The notes: generated by a model not told the origin, from the letters alone. A stretch of DNA of 64,000 bases from Fluviispira vulneris (GCF_014281055.1 NZ_JACRSE010000005.1:398309-462308); one strand, 5' to 3'; shown: positions 19,595-29,279, counted from the first letter of the stretch. Translations and numbers: made by a program.

Positions 19595-20956
19595 ATGTCC
19601 GTTGTTTCTAATCTGATAACGGATCGTATGATCACAGAACAAGATAAATTTTCTGAGATAATTAATATATCAGGTCGGCAAAGGATGCTCAGTCAAAGAA
19701 TCACACTGCTTTGCTATTGTAATTTCAATAACATAGAAAAAAATAAGTTTGAGATTAAAAAAGAAATCATAAAATTGTCTAATCTTATGCGTGAGTCAAA
19801 TATTTATTTAGAGCAAAAAGAAACTGAACTTGGATTGCAAAAAGCAACTCAAAATGGTTTTCATGATAAAATCAATTATTTTATCAACTCAGCAATCGAT
19901 TGTGCTACAAATGATAATTGTAAAAAATTCTCCCAAAATTTTAGCTATAATTATATTTCAAATTTATTATCTAATTTAAACAAAAATGTTGAAAATTTTT
20001 CCCAAAAGAGCAAGGATGATATACAACGAATAATAAAATTCTCTCGCGCTATTCTCATTATAACTCTTTTGACACTGCTAGTAGAATCTCTTTTTATTTT
20101 TAGACCATTAGTTAATCAAATTGTAAAACAATTCAATGAACTTGAAATTAAAAATAAACTCATATTTGAAACAAATAAAAAACTTGAATTCGAAATGAAT
20201 GCTGCAAAAATGGTTATGGGGAATCTTTTACCAAAAGTAGAACTTATAAAGAGTTTTGACGACAAATTGGATCTTGCCTATTACTATCAGAGCGCAGTGA
20301 GCGTTGGAGGTGATCTTTGGGGAATATATAAATTTGGTAATAAAAAAATGATCTTAATTGGCGATGTCACAGGTCATGGAGCTGGCAGTGCTGTTATAGC
20401 TTCAGCCGTGTCAGGCTTTATGGAATCGGTTTCTACTTCTAAATTAGATGATATAGATTCTCTTAAAAAAATTTATATAGACCTAAGTAATTTTATAAAT
20501 AAAATTGAAAATGATAAATTTTTTATGACAATGGGTCTTGTAATTTTTGATGAGGATTTAAAAAGTTTTAGTTTTATCAATGCTGCTCATAATTTTCCAT
20601 TCTTAGTGGATTACACTGAATCGGAAAGTTGGACAGTGAAGAGGCTCGTTCTAGGAGGATATCGCCTAGGCAATAAGATTGATTACAGCGATATTGATAA
20701 CATTAAAATAAATACTTATGAATTTACAGATAAGACGATACTCATTCTTTTCACAGATGGACTGGTTGAAAATATGAATGATAAAGAAATTCCATATGGG
20801 GAAAATAATATTAAGAAGATCATAAAAAATAAGAATTATATCAATTTTGCAAGTTCAATTTTAATGCAAGATATTATTGAGAATGCTTATATTCACTACA
20901 ATGGCAAATTAATTGAAGATGATGTTACTCTTGTAGTTATAAAAAAGAATATTTAA
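19595..20956 (+). CDS. PilJ/NarX-type sensor with SpoIIE-family PP2C serine phosphatase domain
   Basis: A membrane receptor whose output dephosphorylates a Ser/Thr-phosphorylated partner, such as an anti-sigma antagonist in partner-switching systems. The N-terminal external part has NISGRQRMLSQRITLL, the conserved helix of PilJ/NarX sensor domains. A transmembrane helix lies near 150-172 (ILIITLLTLLVESLFIF), then a coiled linker, then the phosphatase: GGDLWG near 237, GDVTGHGAGS near 255, FTDGLVENM near 386 and EDDVTLVVI near 441, covering the metal-binding Asp residues. Starting at ATG 19595 leaves the sensor without its first membrane helix, and no Shine-Dalgarno precedes it. The missing helix is encoded just upstream in the same frame, reachable by a -1 shift from the ATG at 19518. 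No kinase or STAS partner is adjacent. Confidence 0.85.
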   Translation: MSVVSNLITDRMITEQDKFSEIINISGRQRMLSQRITLLCYCNFNNIEKNKFEIKKEIIKLSNLMRESNIYLEQKETELGLQKATQNGFHDKINYFINSAIDCATNDNCKKFSQNFSYNYISNLLSNLNKNVENFSQKSKDDIQRIIKFSRAILIITLLTLLVESLFIFRPLVNQIVKQFNELEIKNKLIFETNKKLEFEMNAAKMVMGNLLPKVELIKSFDDKLDLAYYYQSAVSVGGDLWGIYKFGNKKMILIGDVTGHGAGSAVIASAVSGFMESVSTSKLDDIDSLKKIYIDLSNFINKIENDKFFMTMGLVIFDEDLKSFSFINAAHNFPFLVDYTESESWTVKRLVLGGYRLGNKIDYSDIDNIKINTYEFTDKTILILFTDGLVENMNDKEIPYGENNIKKIIKNKNYINFASSILMQDIIENAYIHYNGKLIEDDVTLVVIKKNI

Positions 20957-20965
20957 TTCCCCTTA

Positions 20966-22576
20966 TTAAAACTGGACTATCTTCTCCATTGCTGTTGGCG
21001 TTGTAGAGCGCATATGTCTACGAGTTATTAATCCTTGTGAGACAAAGTTTAATAAATACCATTTGCCACCCGCTTTGCCATTCGTTCCACTGGCGCCATC
21101 GCCACCAAAAGGCTGCATGTTTACGATCGCCCCTGTTGTTTTTCTATTTACATAAAAGTTACCAGCATATTGACTTAAAATTGGGATTGCCTTTTCAAGG
21201 AAAGTCTCATTACGACTGATTACACTGCCTGTTAAACGATAATTGTGCTGTTCAATAATAGGAACAATTTCTTCGAATTTCTTGTAAGTTTTAATTGCAA
21301 TGACTGGACCAAATATTTCTTCGGATAAAAGTTCATGTTTATCAGCATTAACTTCTATAATGGTTGGTGACACATAAAATCCATTTTTCTTATCGCAATT
21401 GCCTCCGACAATAACTTTACAATTTTTATCATTTTTAGCGCGCTCAATAAATGATGCAATTTTATCGAATTGACGCTCATTGATAACTGGTCCTACATCG
21501 CATTTTTTTTCTACAGCATTGCATACATTTAATGCATTTGTTTCTTTAATAAGGATTTCTTTTAACTCAGGCCAGATATGTTCATCAATAATTCCAACAC
21601 TGTTTGCAGAACATTTTTGTCCGCTACGACCAAAAGCTCCTTGCACAATACAACGCGCTGTATCGAGAGTATCTATATCTTTATCAGCAACTAAAAAATC
21701 TTTCCCGCCTGTTTCTGCAACGTAACGAGGAAAGTTTTTTCTAGGATATTCAGAACTGTATAAATAATTAGAAAATGCTTTGGCCGTTGCAAAACTTCCA
21801 GTAAAATTGACAGCAGTTAATTCAGGGTGTGTCAATACAGTAGGAAGACAAGGCTTACCATCACCCGTAATCATATTGATAACCCCAGGAGGAAAGCCTG
21901 CTTCATCCAAAGCTAACATTAAAAGATATCCACTTAAAACAGAATCATCAGATGGTTTCCAAACCACTGTATTTCCAGTTAATGCCATTGACAATGGCAA
22001 ATTATAACCAATTGCTTGTGGAAAATTAAAGGGAGAAACAGCACAGGTAAAGCCTTTTAAAGGTCTAAGTTGCAATTGATTTGTTTCTCCCCAACCATCA
22101 CCCATTTGTTCCGTTAATAATTCAGCATAATAATAATTATTAAAACGGACAAAATCCAAAAGTTCTGCCCATTCAACATATGTTTCAAAAGAATTATACC
22201 CACACTCTACACTTGAAGTTGCACACAATTCGTATTTCCATTTTACAAGAATGACTTCAAGATCACGAAATTTTTGAATACGCGCTGAGGGTGATAAAGC
22301 AGCCCAACTCATTTTAGCATTTAATGCTGCTTCAATTGCTTGTTGAGCATGGGAAGAGTCTGCTTGTTGATATGTGCCAATAGCTTCTCCATTCGAAGGA
22401 TTTAAATTTTTGACTTTTTTTGTAGAATAAATTTTTTTCCCATTTATGATCATTGGAATATCTAAATTTTTTGGAACTTTCTGAACTGCTTCAGAATATT
22501 TTTCCCATTCAGAAGCAATATCTTTAGGATTGATTATAATTTCATTATTTGGAACTTTAATTGATAATTTATGCAT
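20966..22576 (-). CDS. L-glutamate gamma-semialdehyde (delta-1-pyrroline-5-carboxylate) dehydrogenase
   Basis: Oxidises P5C/glutamate semialdehyde to glutamate with NAD, the second step of proline and arginine breakdown. The aldehyde dehydrogenase fold is complete: WKPSDDSVLSGY, VNFTGSFATAK, the general base Glu in VAETGGKDF, the nucleophile Cys in GRSGQKCSANS, and a C-terminal QPFGGDGASGTNGKAGG that is typical of P5C dehydrogenases. The frame opens at 22624, but the ATG at 22576 is preferred because AGGGGG lies 10 nt upstream, whereas 22624 has no ribosome site. That start gives 536 residues, as expected for a stand-alone enzyme. No proline dehydrogenase domain is present; it must be encoded elsewhere. 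The KamA-like gene lies 127 nt upstream on the same strand. Confidence 0.92.
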   Translation of the reverse strand: MHKLSIKVPNNEIIINPKDIASEWEKYSEAVQKVPKNLDIPMIINGKKIYSTKKVKNLNPSNGEAIGTYQQADSSHAQQAIEAALNAKMSWAALSPSARIQKFRDLEVILVKWKYELCATSSVECGYNSFETYVEWAELLDFVRFNNYYYAELLTEQMGDGWGETNQLQLRPLKGFTCAVSPFNFPQAIGYNLPLSMALTGNTVVWKPSDDSVLSGYLLMLALDEAGFPPGVINMITGDGKPCLPTVLTHPELTAVNFTGSFATAKAFSNYLYSSEYPRKNFPRYVAETGGKDFLVADKDIDTLDTARCIVQGAFGRSGQKCSANSVGIIDEHIWPELKEILIKETNALNVCNAVEKKCDVGPVINERQFDKIASFIERAKNDKNCKVIVGGNCDKKNGFYVSPTIIEVNADKHELLSEEIFGPVIAIKTYKKFEEIVPIIEQHNYRLTGSVISRNETFLEKAIPILSQYAGNFYVNRKTTGAIVNMQPFGGDGASGTNGKAGGKWYLLNFVSQGLITRRHMRSTTPTAMEKIVQF

Positions 22577-22703
22577 ACTAGAATAACCCCCTGAACAAAA
22601 CAGAAGTGAAAAAAGATTTCTCATCAGTTTACATATTACAGGACAAGGGAATTAACAAGGAGGATGAAATGCTCTTGAATTTACAATAATAATATTTAGT
22701 TTT

Positions 22704-23933
22704 TTAATTATTTTTTGCAAAAATTCTTTCTGCATTGGGAAAGCTCAATTCAGGGAGAGGTCTTTCTGAAATATATCCATTTAATGGACTTGGTTCAGCC
22801 CAAGGTATTTTATTCAACTGTTCCACAATAACGTTTTCACCTTCTCTAGCTAAGACATGATTTGGTGAAAGAGGAATTTTGCCTGTTGGAGTGTCTAAAA
22901 CATATTGTGGATTAGCAAAACCAGTGGTGGATCCTCTTAAGCCTCTCATAATATCAAGACCTTTTTCTATTGGTATACGGAGATGTTCTGATCCTTCAAC
23001 GATTTGTGGATGATAAATATAATAAGGCCTTGCTCGCAAACGGACGAGTCCATTGACTAGCGCACGCATTTTATCAACCGAATCATTGATATCTTTTAAA
23101 AATACAGATTGATTACCAACGGGAATACCTCTCCTGAGCAGTGTATCTATGGCGCTAGCTGCTTCTGGCGTGAGTTCTTGCACAGAATTAAAGTGAGTAT
23201 TTATCCAAATAGGATGATATTTTGCAAGCATATCTGCAAATTCTTCAGTGATTCGATAAGGTAACGAAACAGGTGTCCTTGTTCCAAATCTTATAATTTC
23301 AACATGCGGTATTTCACGTAACCTTTTTAATAAATTTTCAATCGTTGTATCGTGCCCAATAAATGGATCTCCACCAGTTATTAACACATCTCGAATATTT
23401 TTATTCGATGAAATATATTCTATACCTTTATCAATTATTTTGGGATTAAAATGTAAACCTTCTTCGCCATCACGACGTTTTCTAAAACAATAACGGCAAT
23501 AAACAGGACATAGTTGAGCAACGCACCAAGCAATTCGATCTTTATAAACATGCACAACTTCTTTTACTGGAGAATTCAACACCTCATTGAGTGGATCTGG
23601 AACTCCATATTTATCTTTTAACTCTTCCATTCTTGGCATCAACTGCAATCGAACAGGATCAAATTCATTAGAAAAATCCATAAGTGCAATAGCATATGGA
23701 CTGATTCCCGCATGAAATTTATCTTTTAATTCTAGAAAGGCTATTTTTTCATTTTCGGATATTTTAAGAATATTGATAAGATCTTCAGCAGATTGAACTT
23801 GATTCTTCATCTGCCAACGCCAATTTGTAAAGTTTTCTTCGGAAACTCCAAAAAGTTTAGCTCCAGCTAGTGTAATATTCTTTTTATTTGATGCGGTATT
23901 GTTGTGAAGTTCATTCGGAGTTACAAAAGGCAT
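22704..23933 (-). CDS. kamA: KamA-family radical SAM 2,3-aminomutase
   Basis: PLP-dependent radical SAM enzyme that moves an amino group from the alpha to the beta carbon. The iron-sulfur motif is CPVYCRYCFRKR (CxxxCxxC), followed by LITGGDPF and the PLP-lysine segment DTPTGKIPL. At 409 residues it has the length of clostridial lysine 2,3-aminomutase (about 416) and is longer than EpmB (about 340). One of the two aspartates that hold the lysine side chain in KAM (the one in YVCDLSMG) is replaced here by Gln in YHPQIVEG, while the second (VLDTP) is kept, so the substrate may not be lysine. The ATG at 23933 follows AGGAA at 11 nt. It is followed by the P5C dehydrogenase gene. Confidence 0.87.
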   Translation of the reverse strand: MPFVTPNELHNNTASNKKNITLAGAKLFGVSEENFTNWRWQMKNQVQSAEDLINILKISENEKIAFLELKDKFHAGISPYAIALMDFSNEFDPVRLQLMPRMEELKDKYGVPDPLNEVLNSPVKEVVHVYKDRIAWCVAQLCPVYCRYCFRKRRDGEEGLHFNPKIIDKGIEYISSNKNIRDVLITGGDPFIGHDTTIENLLKRLREIPHVEIIRFGTRTPVSLPYRITEEFADMLAKYHPIWINTHFNSVQELTPEAASAIDTLLRRGIPVGNQSVFLKDINDSVDKMRALVNGLVRLRARPYYIYHPQIVEGSEHLRIPIEKGLDIMRGLRGSTTGFANPQYVLDTPTGKIPLSPNHVLAREGENVIVEQLNKIPWAEPSPLNGYISERPLPELSFPNAERIFAKNN

Positions 23934-24120
23934 ACTTAATTTCTTTCCTATATATCTAAAATAGAAGCCTTATCAGTGTTTATTTGAAACAAAAAATAAG
24001 AAGATAAAATTTATTTCATCTCCTTTTTAGTGCTTCCATCTTGTACACTATTGCCGAACCTTGTAAACACATATTGATGTTCATTCGCGATCCTCTTAGC
24101 ACTTTTTTTAGGGAAATAGA

Positions 24121-25410
24121 ATGGCTGCAAATTCAAAAGCAATACGTTTTTTACTCCATCGCTATCTCATATCATCTTGGGCAAGCAAATCGCGCAGAAG
24201 CGCTTCAGCCATAGGAGTACTATTGCCAGTTCTTGGTGTTGCCATCGGTGTTTTTGCCTTTACAGTCGTCTTAAGTGTTATGGGAGGATTTGTAACAAAC
24301 ATAAAATCTCACCTCCTTAACATGCAAGCACACATTGAAGTTGTTTCAACTGAAAGAGCGAAACAGATTCCAGAAAATACTGAACTTATGGACCAAATTC
24401 TTTCGCTCTCCGATGAAGTAATTGCCATTTCACCTTATCAAAGCGGAGATGTAATTCTGCAGTCAGGCTCTCGAGGTGCAATGGCACGATTAGAAGGAAT
24501 AGACCCGACACAAGCAGAAGGAACTCTCAACTTACAAAAATATATTTCTGATGATATTACTTTAAATATTTTAAATAGAAAATTACCTGCTGAAAATATT
24601 ACAAAATCGGATCTATTTCCAACTGTAATCTTGACTTTTGATCTTATGAATCAATTAGGCCTCCATGTTGGCGACAGTTTAACTTTAGTTTCCACTGTGC
24701 CAGATGATGGCATTGGCGGATTTGCTCCGACTCAATTTCCTGTTGTCATTGCTGGTTATATCAATTCAGGTAATTTTTCTTTTAATCAAAAAAGAGTTTT
24801 CACTTCACTTAAAACAGCAAATCTTTTTTTTCAAAATGAAAAATCTTGGCTTGGCCTTCAATTAAAATTAAAGAAACCACTAGAGGCCGATCGAATTGCA
24901 AAAGTTCTAGATAAAACTTTATTGCCACAAGGTCTCCGCAGTAAACCTTGGACTGAATCTAATAGTGCTTTACTTAAAGTGCTCACATTAGAAAGATTTG
25001 GAATGAGTTTTGTCATGCTTATGATCATTCTTGTCAGTTGCTTCAGCATATCCATATCTCTACTGCTTACGATTCGGAGAAAATCAAATGAAATGGCAAT
25101 TTTAAGAAGTTTAGGCTTTGAACAATCTGATTTAAGCAAACTTTTTCTTTGGCAAGGATTCCTTATTGGATTTGCGGGGGTCCTGCTTGGGCTCTTAATA
25201 GGTGGCGTTGCTCTTTATTTCATTCATAATTATCAAATTCCTTTTATTACAACATCTTATTCTAGCAAACCTTTACCCGTTCTCATTGATATTTATGAGA
25301 TCATTTTCATTTCATTAGGGAGTATTCTTTTGGCTATGCTTGCCGCAGTTTGGCCCGCAATTGAAGTGAGAAATCTTGATGTAATCGAAGTTCTTTCAGT
25401 GAGAAATTAA
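24121..25410 (+). CDS. lolC: Lipoprotein-releasing ABC transporter permease LolC/E
   Basis: Inner-membrane permease that extracts lipoproteins destined for the outer membrane and hands them to LolA. The 429-residue protein has an N-terminal segment RYLISSWASKSRR, a first membrane helix around 35-60 (VLGVAIGVFAFTVVLSVMGG), a large periplasmic domain (about 65-285) and three C-terminal helices of the FtsX/MacB type. Only one permease gene stands beside lolD, so it probably works as a homodimer as in bacteria with a single LolC/E hybrid. It is the first gene of the long envelope operon and is followed after 17 nt by lolD. Confidence 0.9.
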   Translation: MAANSKAIRFLLHRYLISSWASKSRRSASAIGVLLPVLGVAIGVFAFTVVLSVMGGFVTNIKSHLLNMQAHIEVVSTERAKQIPENTELMDQILSLSDEVIAISPYQSGDVILQSGSRGAMARLEGIDPTQAEGTLNLQKYISDDITLNILNRKLPAENITKSDLFPTVILTFDLMNQLGLHVGDSLTLVSTVPDDGIGGFAPTQFPVVIAGYINSGNFSFNQKRVFTSLKTANLFFQNEKSWLGLQLKLKKPLEADRIAKVLDKTLLPQGLRSKPWTESNSALLKVLTLERFGMSFVMLMIILVSCFSISISLLLTIRRKSNEMAILRSLGFEQSDLSKLFLWQGFLIGFAGVLLGLLIGGVALYFIHNYQIPFITTSYSSKPLPVLIDIYEIIFISLGSILLAMLAAVWPAIEVRNLDVIEVLSVRN

Positions 25411-25427
25411 TTTTTATTGGAGCAAAA

Positions 25428-26114
25428 GTGATAGCAGTTCAAGTTGAAAGCTTACGTAAAAGCTACCAAGTAGGCGAGGGTGTTCTCAACGCACTTGCAG
25501 GCATTTCCTTTAAAATTAATAAAGGAGAAGCAGTTGCTGTTGTTGGTGAAAGCGGCTCTGGCAAAAGCACACTCTTACATATTTTAGGAACTTTAGATTC
25601 ACCTACTTCTGGGAAAATATTAATAGATGGAAAAAATCCATTTGAGAAAAAAGATAAATCAGTAAGCACTTTCCGTAATTTACATATAGGTTTTGTCTTT
25701 CAGCACAACAATTTATTACCTGAATTTAATGCACTTGAAAACACAATGATGCCTGGTTTAATTGCTGGCTTCTCAGAGAAAAAAGTCAGAGAAAAAGCCA
25801 AAATTCTCCTTGAAAAAGTCGGTTTAGCAAAAAGAGAAACACATTTTCCAAGTCAATTGAGTGGTGGAGAGCAGCAGAGAGTAGCTATAGCACGCTCACT
25901 TATTAATGACCCTATTCTTTTACTTGCAGATGAACCTTCTGGAAACTTAGATTCGAAAAATGCTTCACATATTCATGCACTTTTTAAAGAAATAAATCTA
26001 AGTTTAAAATCGACTGTGTTAGTCGTAACACATAATAAAGAATTTGCTGCTTCTTTGCCACGTCGAATTAGCTTACGCGATGGCCTCATCCTTTCTGATG
26101 AACAAAGTAGCTAA
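25428..26114 (+). CDS. lolD: Lipoprotein-releasing ABC transporter ATPase LolD
   Basis: Cytoplasmic ATPase that powers LolC/E. All ABC motifs are seen in 228 residues: Walker A GESGSGKST near residue 39, Q-loop FVFQHNNLLPEF, signature LSGGEQQR and Walker B LLLADEPSGNLD, with the switch His in VVTHN. The start is GTG at 25428, with TTGGAG in the right place. Length and the ADEPSGNLD form agree with the LolD/MacB branch. Confidence 0.95.
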   Translation: MIAVQVESLRKSYQVGEGVLNALAGISFKINKGEAVAVVGESGSGKSTLLHILGTLDSPTSGKILIDGKNPFEKKDKSVSTFRNLHIGFVFQHNNLLPEFNALENTMMPGLIAGFSEKKVREKAKILLEKVGLAKRETHFPSQLSGGEQQRVAIARSLINDPILLLADEPSGNLDSKNASHIHALFKEINLSLKSTVLVVTHNKEFAASLPRRISLRDGLILSDEQSS

Positions 26115-26238
26115 CCCAGCTTATTGCCTTCATCTGAACTTCTCTGCAGGAAGTCACAGTTTGCAAAATAAACCTAGATGGTGAATAGTGCAGCTTCGTT
26201 GATCTCTTTTCCGTCTTGTTGATGCGAGTATTATAGAA

Positions 26239-28662
26239 ATGTTTGGCTTAAAAAAATACCGGTTCTTAGATAAAACGTTCATTTTTGGTACATCAAGCCT
26301 GGTTCTTGCGCTTGCTGGTCAAGTCATCGCACAAACACCTCTCCAGCAACCCACCGCACAGGCTCTGCATGGTGTGGTTTCTAAAATTACCATAATTGGT
26401 AATAAAACTGTAACAAATGAAGCTATTTTAAATTTAATGTCTATTAAGCAGGGAACAAACTTAACTGCGAATGCTGTTGCAAAAGATATAAAAAGCATAT
26501 TTTCGAGCAGCTATTTCCAAGATGTTAAATTTGACTTAGGTGAAAATGGTGAGCTCATAATTTCAGTCATTGAAAAGCCTACGGTACATGATATTTTGTA
26601 CGAAGGTTTTGATATTGTAAGCTCATCTTCGCTAAAAGATAAAATTGTTACCAAAAAGTATACAATCGTTGATGAAAAAAAACTGTCGCAAGATTTAAGA
26701 TCTATCGAGCAAGCGTATATTGAAAAAGGATATTATTTAGCAAAAGCTTCATATACTTTAGAATCTACACAATCTGGCTCTGTAGATATTATTTTTAAAA
26801 TAAAAGAAAATACACCCATTGAAGTCAGAAAAGTAAATCTTCTAGGGAACGATTATTTTAGTGATTCAGAATTGCAGTCCTTTATGGTAACAAAGCCTTA
26901 TTCATGGAACTCAATACTAACATCATCAGGCTTATTTAGAGATGAATATGTAGCAGCCGATCAGCAAAATATTACTTATTATTATCGCGACAATGGCTAT
27001 GCAGAAAGCACTGTCATCGCACCAATTTCACGTCTCACAAGAAATAAAAAAGATATTAATGTGTCATTTTTTATTGAAGAAGGCGAAAGATTTAATATAG
27101 GTAACATTAAAATACTTGGAGATCTAATTGAGAATGAAGAGGAAATAAAAAACAAACTTCTTCTCAAAGAAAAAGAAATTTATCGTATTTCAAAATTTAA
27201 TTACGATATGAAGAATTTAAAAATCATATATGGTGACCAAGGGTATGCATTTGCTTATATTTACCCAACATTTAATATTGATAGAGCAAAAAAATTATAT
27301 AATATAAATTATACAATAACAAAAGGTGAAAAAACTTATATACGCAAAATCTCTATCGAAGGTAACGTAAAAACACGTGATAATGTCATTCGAAGAGCAA
27401 TTAAAATAACCGAAGGACAATTATTTAATGCAACAAAAATCGAAAAAAGTAAAAGTTTAATAGAAAAACTTGGTTACTTTGAATCTGTGCAACTTGTCCA
27501 AGAGCCTGACCAAGCACATAATGCAGTTGATATTAAAGTGCTTGTTAAAGAAAAATCAACGGGCTCACTTTCAGCATCTTTAGGGGCCTCACCAGACACA
27601 AATGGTTCCTCTGGGCTGTCCTTTTTTGGCCAATTACAATATCAAGAACGCAATCTTATTGGAAAAGCTTATGGTATTGGCGCTAATGTACAAATCAGTC
27701 CCAGCCCTCGCAGCAACGGATCTGTTAACTACACTTTGAGTCTTAATTTTGGCAATCCGAGCATATATGATGGTCCATGGAGCTTTGGCACCAGCTTATC
27801 AACATCGTTAAATGAACAGTCAGTAACGACTTCATCTTCAATAGAACAAGTATACATAACGCAAACAACCAATACATTCGGTTTAAATATAGGTAGAGAA
27901 ATTCTTGAAAATCTTCGCTTTAGTTTAGGTTATAACATTTCAGAAACAAATACGGACCCAAGTGTTCCATTGACCCAAAAATTCTATGCCTCAGGTAGAA
28001 CAGAAAAAATTTCTCAAACTCTGACATATGACATCACAGACAACTATGTGAGTCCAACCTCAGGTCTCTTTTTATCAGGTTCAAATGCTTTTGGTTTTGA
28101 TCTCTTCGGTGGCCAATATAAATTTGGTACAATGTCTGCTCTTGGAGCCTTGTATATTCCTCTTGATTTTAGCGATAATTATAGAACAAATTTTAGAATT
28201 GCATTTCAACCAAAATTTGTTTACCAAACGAGCAAGAGTAAATCTGTTCCCTATTGGGAACGCCTTACACTAGGAAACTCTTATTATATGAAAGGTTATT
28301 CAGGCCCGGGAGAAGCTCTTACAACCACTGCCAATGTTGCGATTTCACCAATAACAGGTCAAACAACAACCTTTACTATCGGTGGTAACAGAAGTTTCTA
28401 TGGAGTTATTGAATATTTTGTACCTATCATTCCACAAGCAGGTTTACGTTTAGTTACATTTGGAGAAGCAGGTACTGTATTGGATGACTATGATACTTTT
28501 TCATTTGATAAAATTAAATACGATATCGGATTTGGTTTCAGATGGACGACACCAATTGCACCCTTTCGCTTTGAATGGGCATTCCCTATTGAACAAGGAA
28601 ATATTGGCAAAGCTCATTTTATCTTCTCAATTGGAACTGATAGTTTTAACAACAACATGTGA
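26239..28662 (+). CDS. bamA: Outer membrane protein assembly factor BamA
   Basis: Omp85 protein that inserts beta-barrel proteins into the outer membrane. The 807-residue product has a signal peptide ending around VIAQT (residue 32), POTRA repeats from about 48 to 440 (first one beginning KITIIGNKTVTNEAIL), then a 16-strand-type barrel from about 455 to the C-terminal Asn-Asn-Met. The barrel segment LTLGNSYYMKGYSG stands in for the conserved loop-6 region (VRGF/Y in most members), and FEWAFPI is the penultimate strand. It is the first of the bamA-skp-lpxD-fabZ-lpxA-lpxB order, which is widely conserved in Proteobacteria. The final codons run 4 nt past an alternative GTG for skp. Confidence 0.94.
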   Translation: MFGLKKYRFLDKTFIFGTSSLVLALAGQVIAQTPLQQPTAQALHGVVSKITIIGNKTVTNEAILNLMSIKQGTNLTANAVAKDIKSIFSSSYFQDVKFDLGENGELIISVIEKPTVHDILYEGFDIVSSSSLKDKIVTKKYTIVDEKKLSQDLRSIEQAYIEKGYYLAKASYTLESTQSGSVDIIFKIKENTPIEVRKVNLLGNDYFSDSELQSFMVTKPYSWNSILTSSGLFRDEYVAADQQNITYYYRDNGYAESTVIAPISRLTRNKKDINVSFFIEEGERFNIGNIKILGDLIENEEEIKNKLLLKEKEIYRISKFNYDMKNLKIIYGDQGYAFAYIYPTFNIDRAKKLYNINYTITKGEKTYIRKISIEGNVKTRDNVIRRAIKITEGQLFNATKIEKSKSLIEKLGYFESVQLVQEPDQAHNAVDIKVLVKEKSTGSLSASLGASPDTNGSSGLSFFGQLQYQERNLIGKAYGIGANVQISPSPRSNGSVNYTLSLNFGNPSIYDGPWSFGTSLSTSLNEQSVTTSSSIEQVYITQTTNTFGLNIGREILENLRFSLGYNISETNTDPSVPLTQKFYASGRTEKISQTLTYDITDNYVSPTSGLFLSGSNAFGFDLFGGQYKFGTMSALGALYIPLDFSDNYRTNFRIAFQPKFVYQTSKSKSVPYWERLTLGNSYYMKGYSGPGEALTTTANVAISPITGQTTTFTIGGNRSFYGVIEYFVPIIPQAGLRLVTFGEAGTVLDDYDTFSFDKIKYDIGFGFRWTTPIAPFRFEWAFPIEQGNIGKAHFIFSIGTDSFNNNM

Positions 28663-28703
28663 TAGAATTAAAAATCGATTCGCAAAATCCGGAGGTATTT
28701 ATT

Positions 28704-29279
28704 ATGTTTAGCAAAAAGAAAAACTTTTCTCTTATTTCATTCGCAATATTAACACTATCAAATGCAATTAGCATTCATTCCTATGCTGCAGATAAATCTC
28801 CTAAACTTAAAATTGGTGTCGTCGATGTCCAAGCTGCTATTCTTCAAACAGATGAAGGCAAAGCAGAAAAAGCTGTTATGGAAAAAGATTTTGAAGAAAA
28901 AAGAAAAAATATTCTTGCTCAACAAAACGATCTTAAAAAACTTGAAGAAGAATTCCAGGCTCAACAATCCATTCTTTCTGACTCAGACAAGCAAGCTAAG
29001 CAAAAAGAATTTCAAGCAAAACTTCAAAAAATGCAAAGTTCACAAATTAGCTTTGAACAAGAAATTCGCCAAAAAGAACTTAAAGCAAGCCAGCAAATAT
29101 TTCAAAATATGATTGGTATAATCAGAGAGATATCAGAACCTGAAGATTACGATGCTGTTTTTGATAGAGGTGCTGGAGTTGTTTTATATGCTAAAAATGC
29201 TGTGGATCTCACTCCAAAAGTAGTAGCTTCTTATAACAAAAAATTCAAAGTAAAAGCCAAAGCAAAAGGTACAAATTAA
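28704..29279 (+). CDS. skp: OmpH/Skp-family periplasmic chaperone
   Basis: Trimeric chaperone that holds unfolded outer-membrane proteins on the way to BamA. The product has a signal peptide ending near SYAADK, a short core strand KIGVVDVQAAILQTDEG, and then two long coiled-coil helices rich in Gln, Lys and Glu. I use the ATG at 28704 because CCGGAGG lies 8 nt upstream; the frame also opens at a GTG at 28659, overlapping bamA, but that lacks a signal peptide start. The result is 191 residues. The lpxD gene begins on the base after its stop codon. Confidence 0.9.
   Translation: MFSKKKNFSLISFAILTLSNAISIHSYAADKSPKLKIGVVDVQAAILQTDEGKAEKAVMEKDFEEKRKNILAQQNDLKKLEEEFQAQQSILSDSDKQAKQKEFQAKLQKMQSSQISFEQEIRQKELKASQQIFQNMIGIIREISEPEDYDAVFDRGAGVVLYAKNAVDLTPKVVASYNKKFKVKAKAKGTN

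Noticed and set aside
28762..29112. 116-codon frame within skp
   Set aside because: Out-of-frame shadow of the Lys/Gln-rich coiled coil; the skp frame has the signal peptide and the ribosome site.
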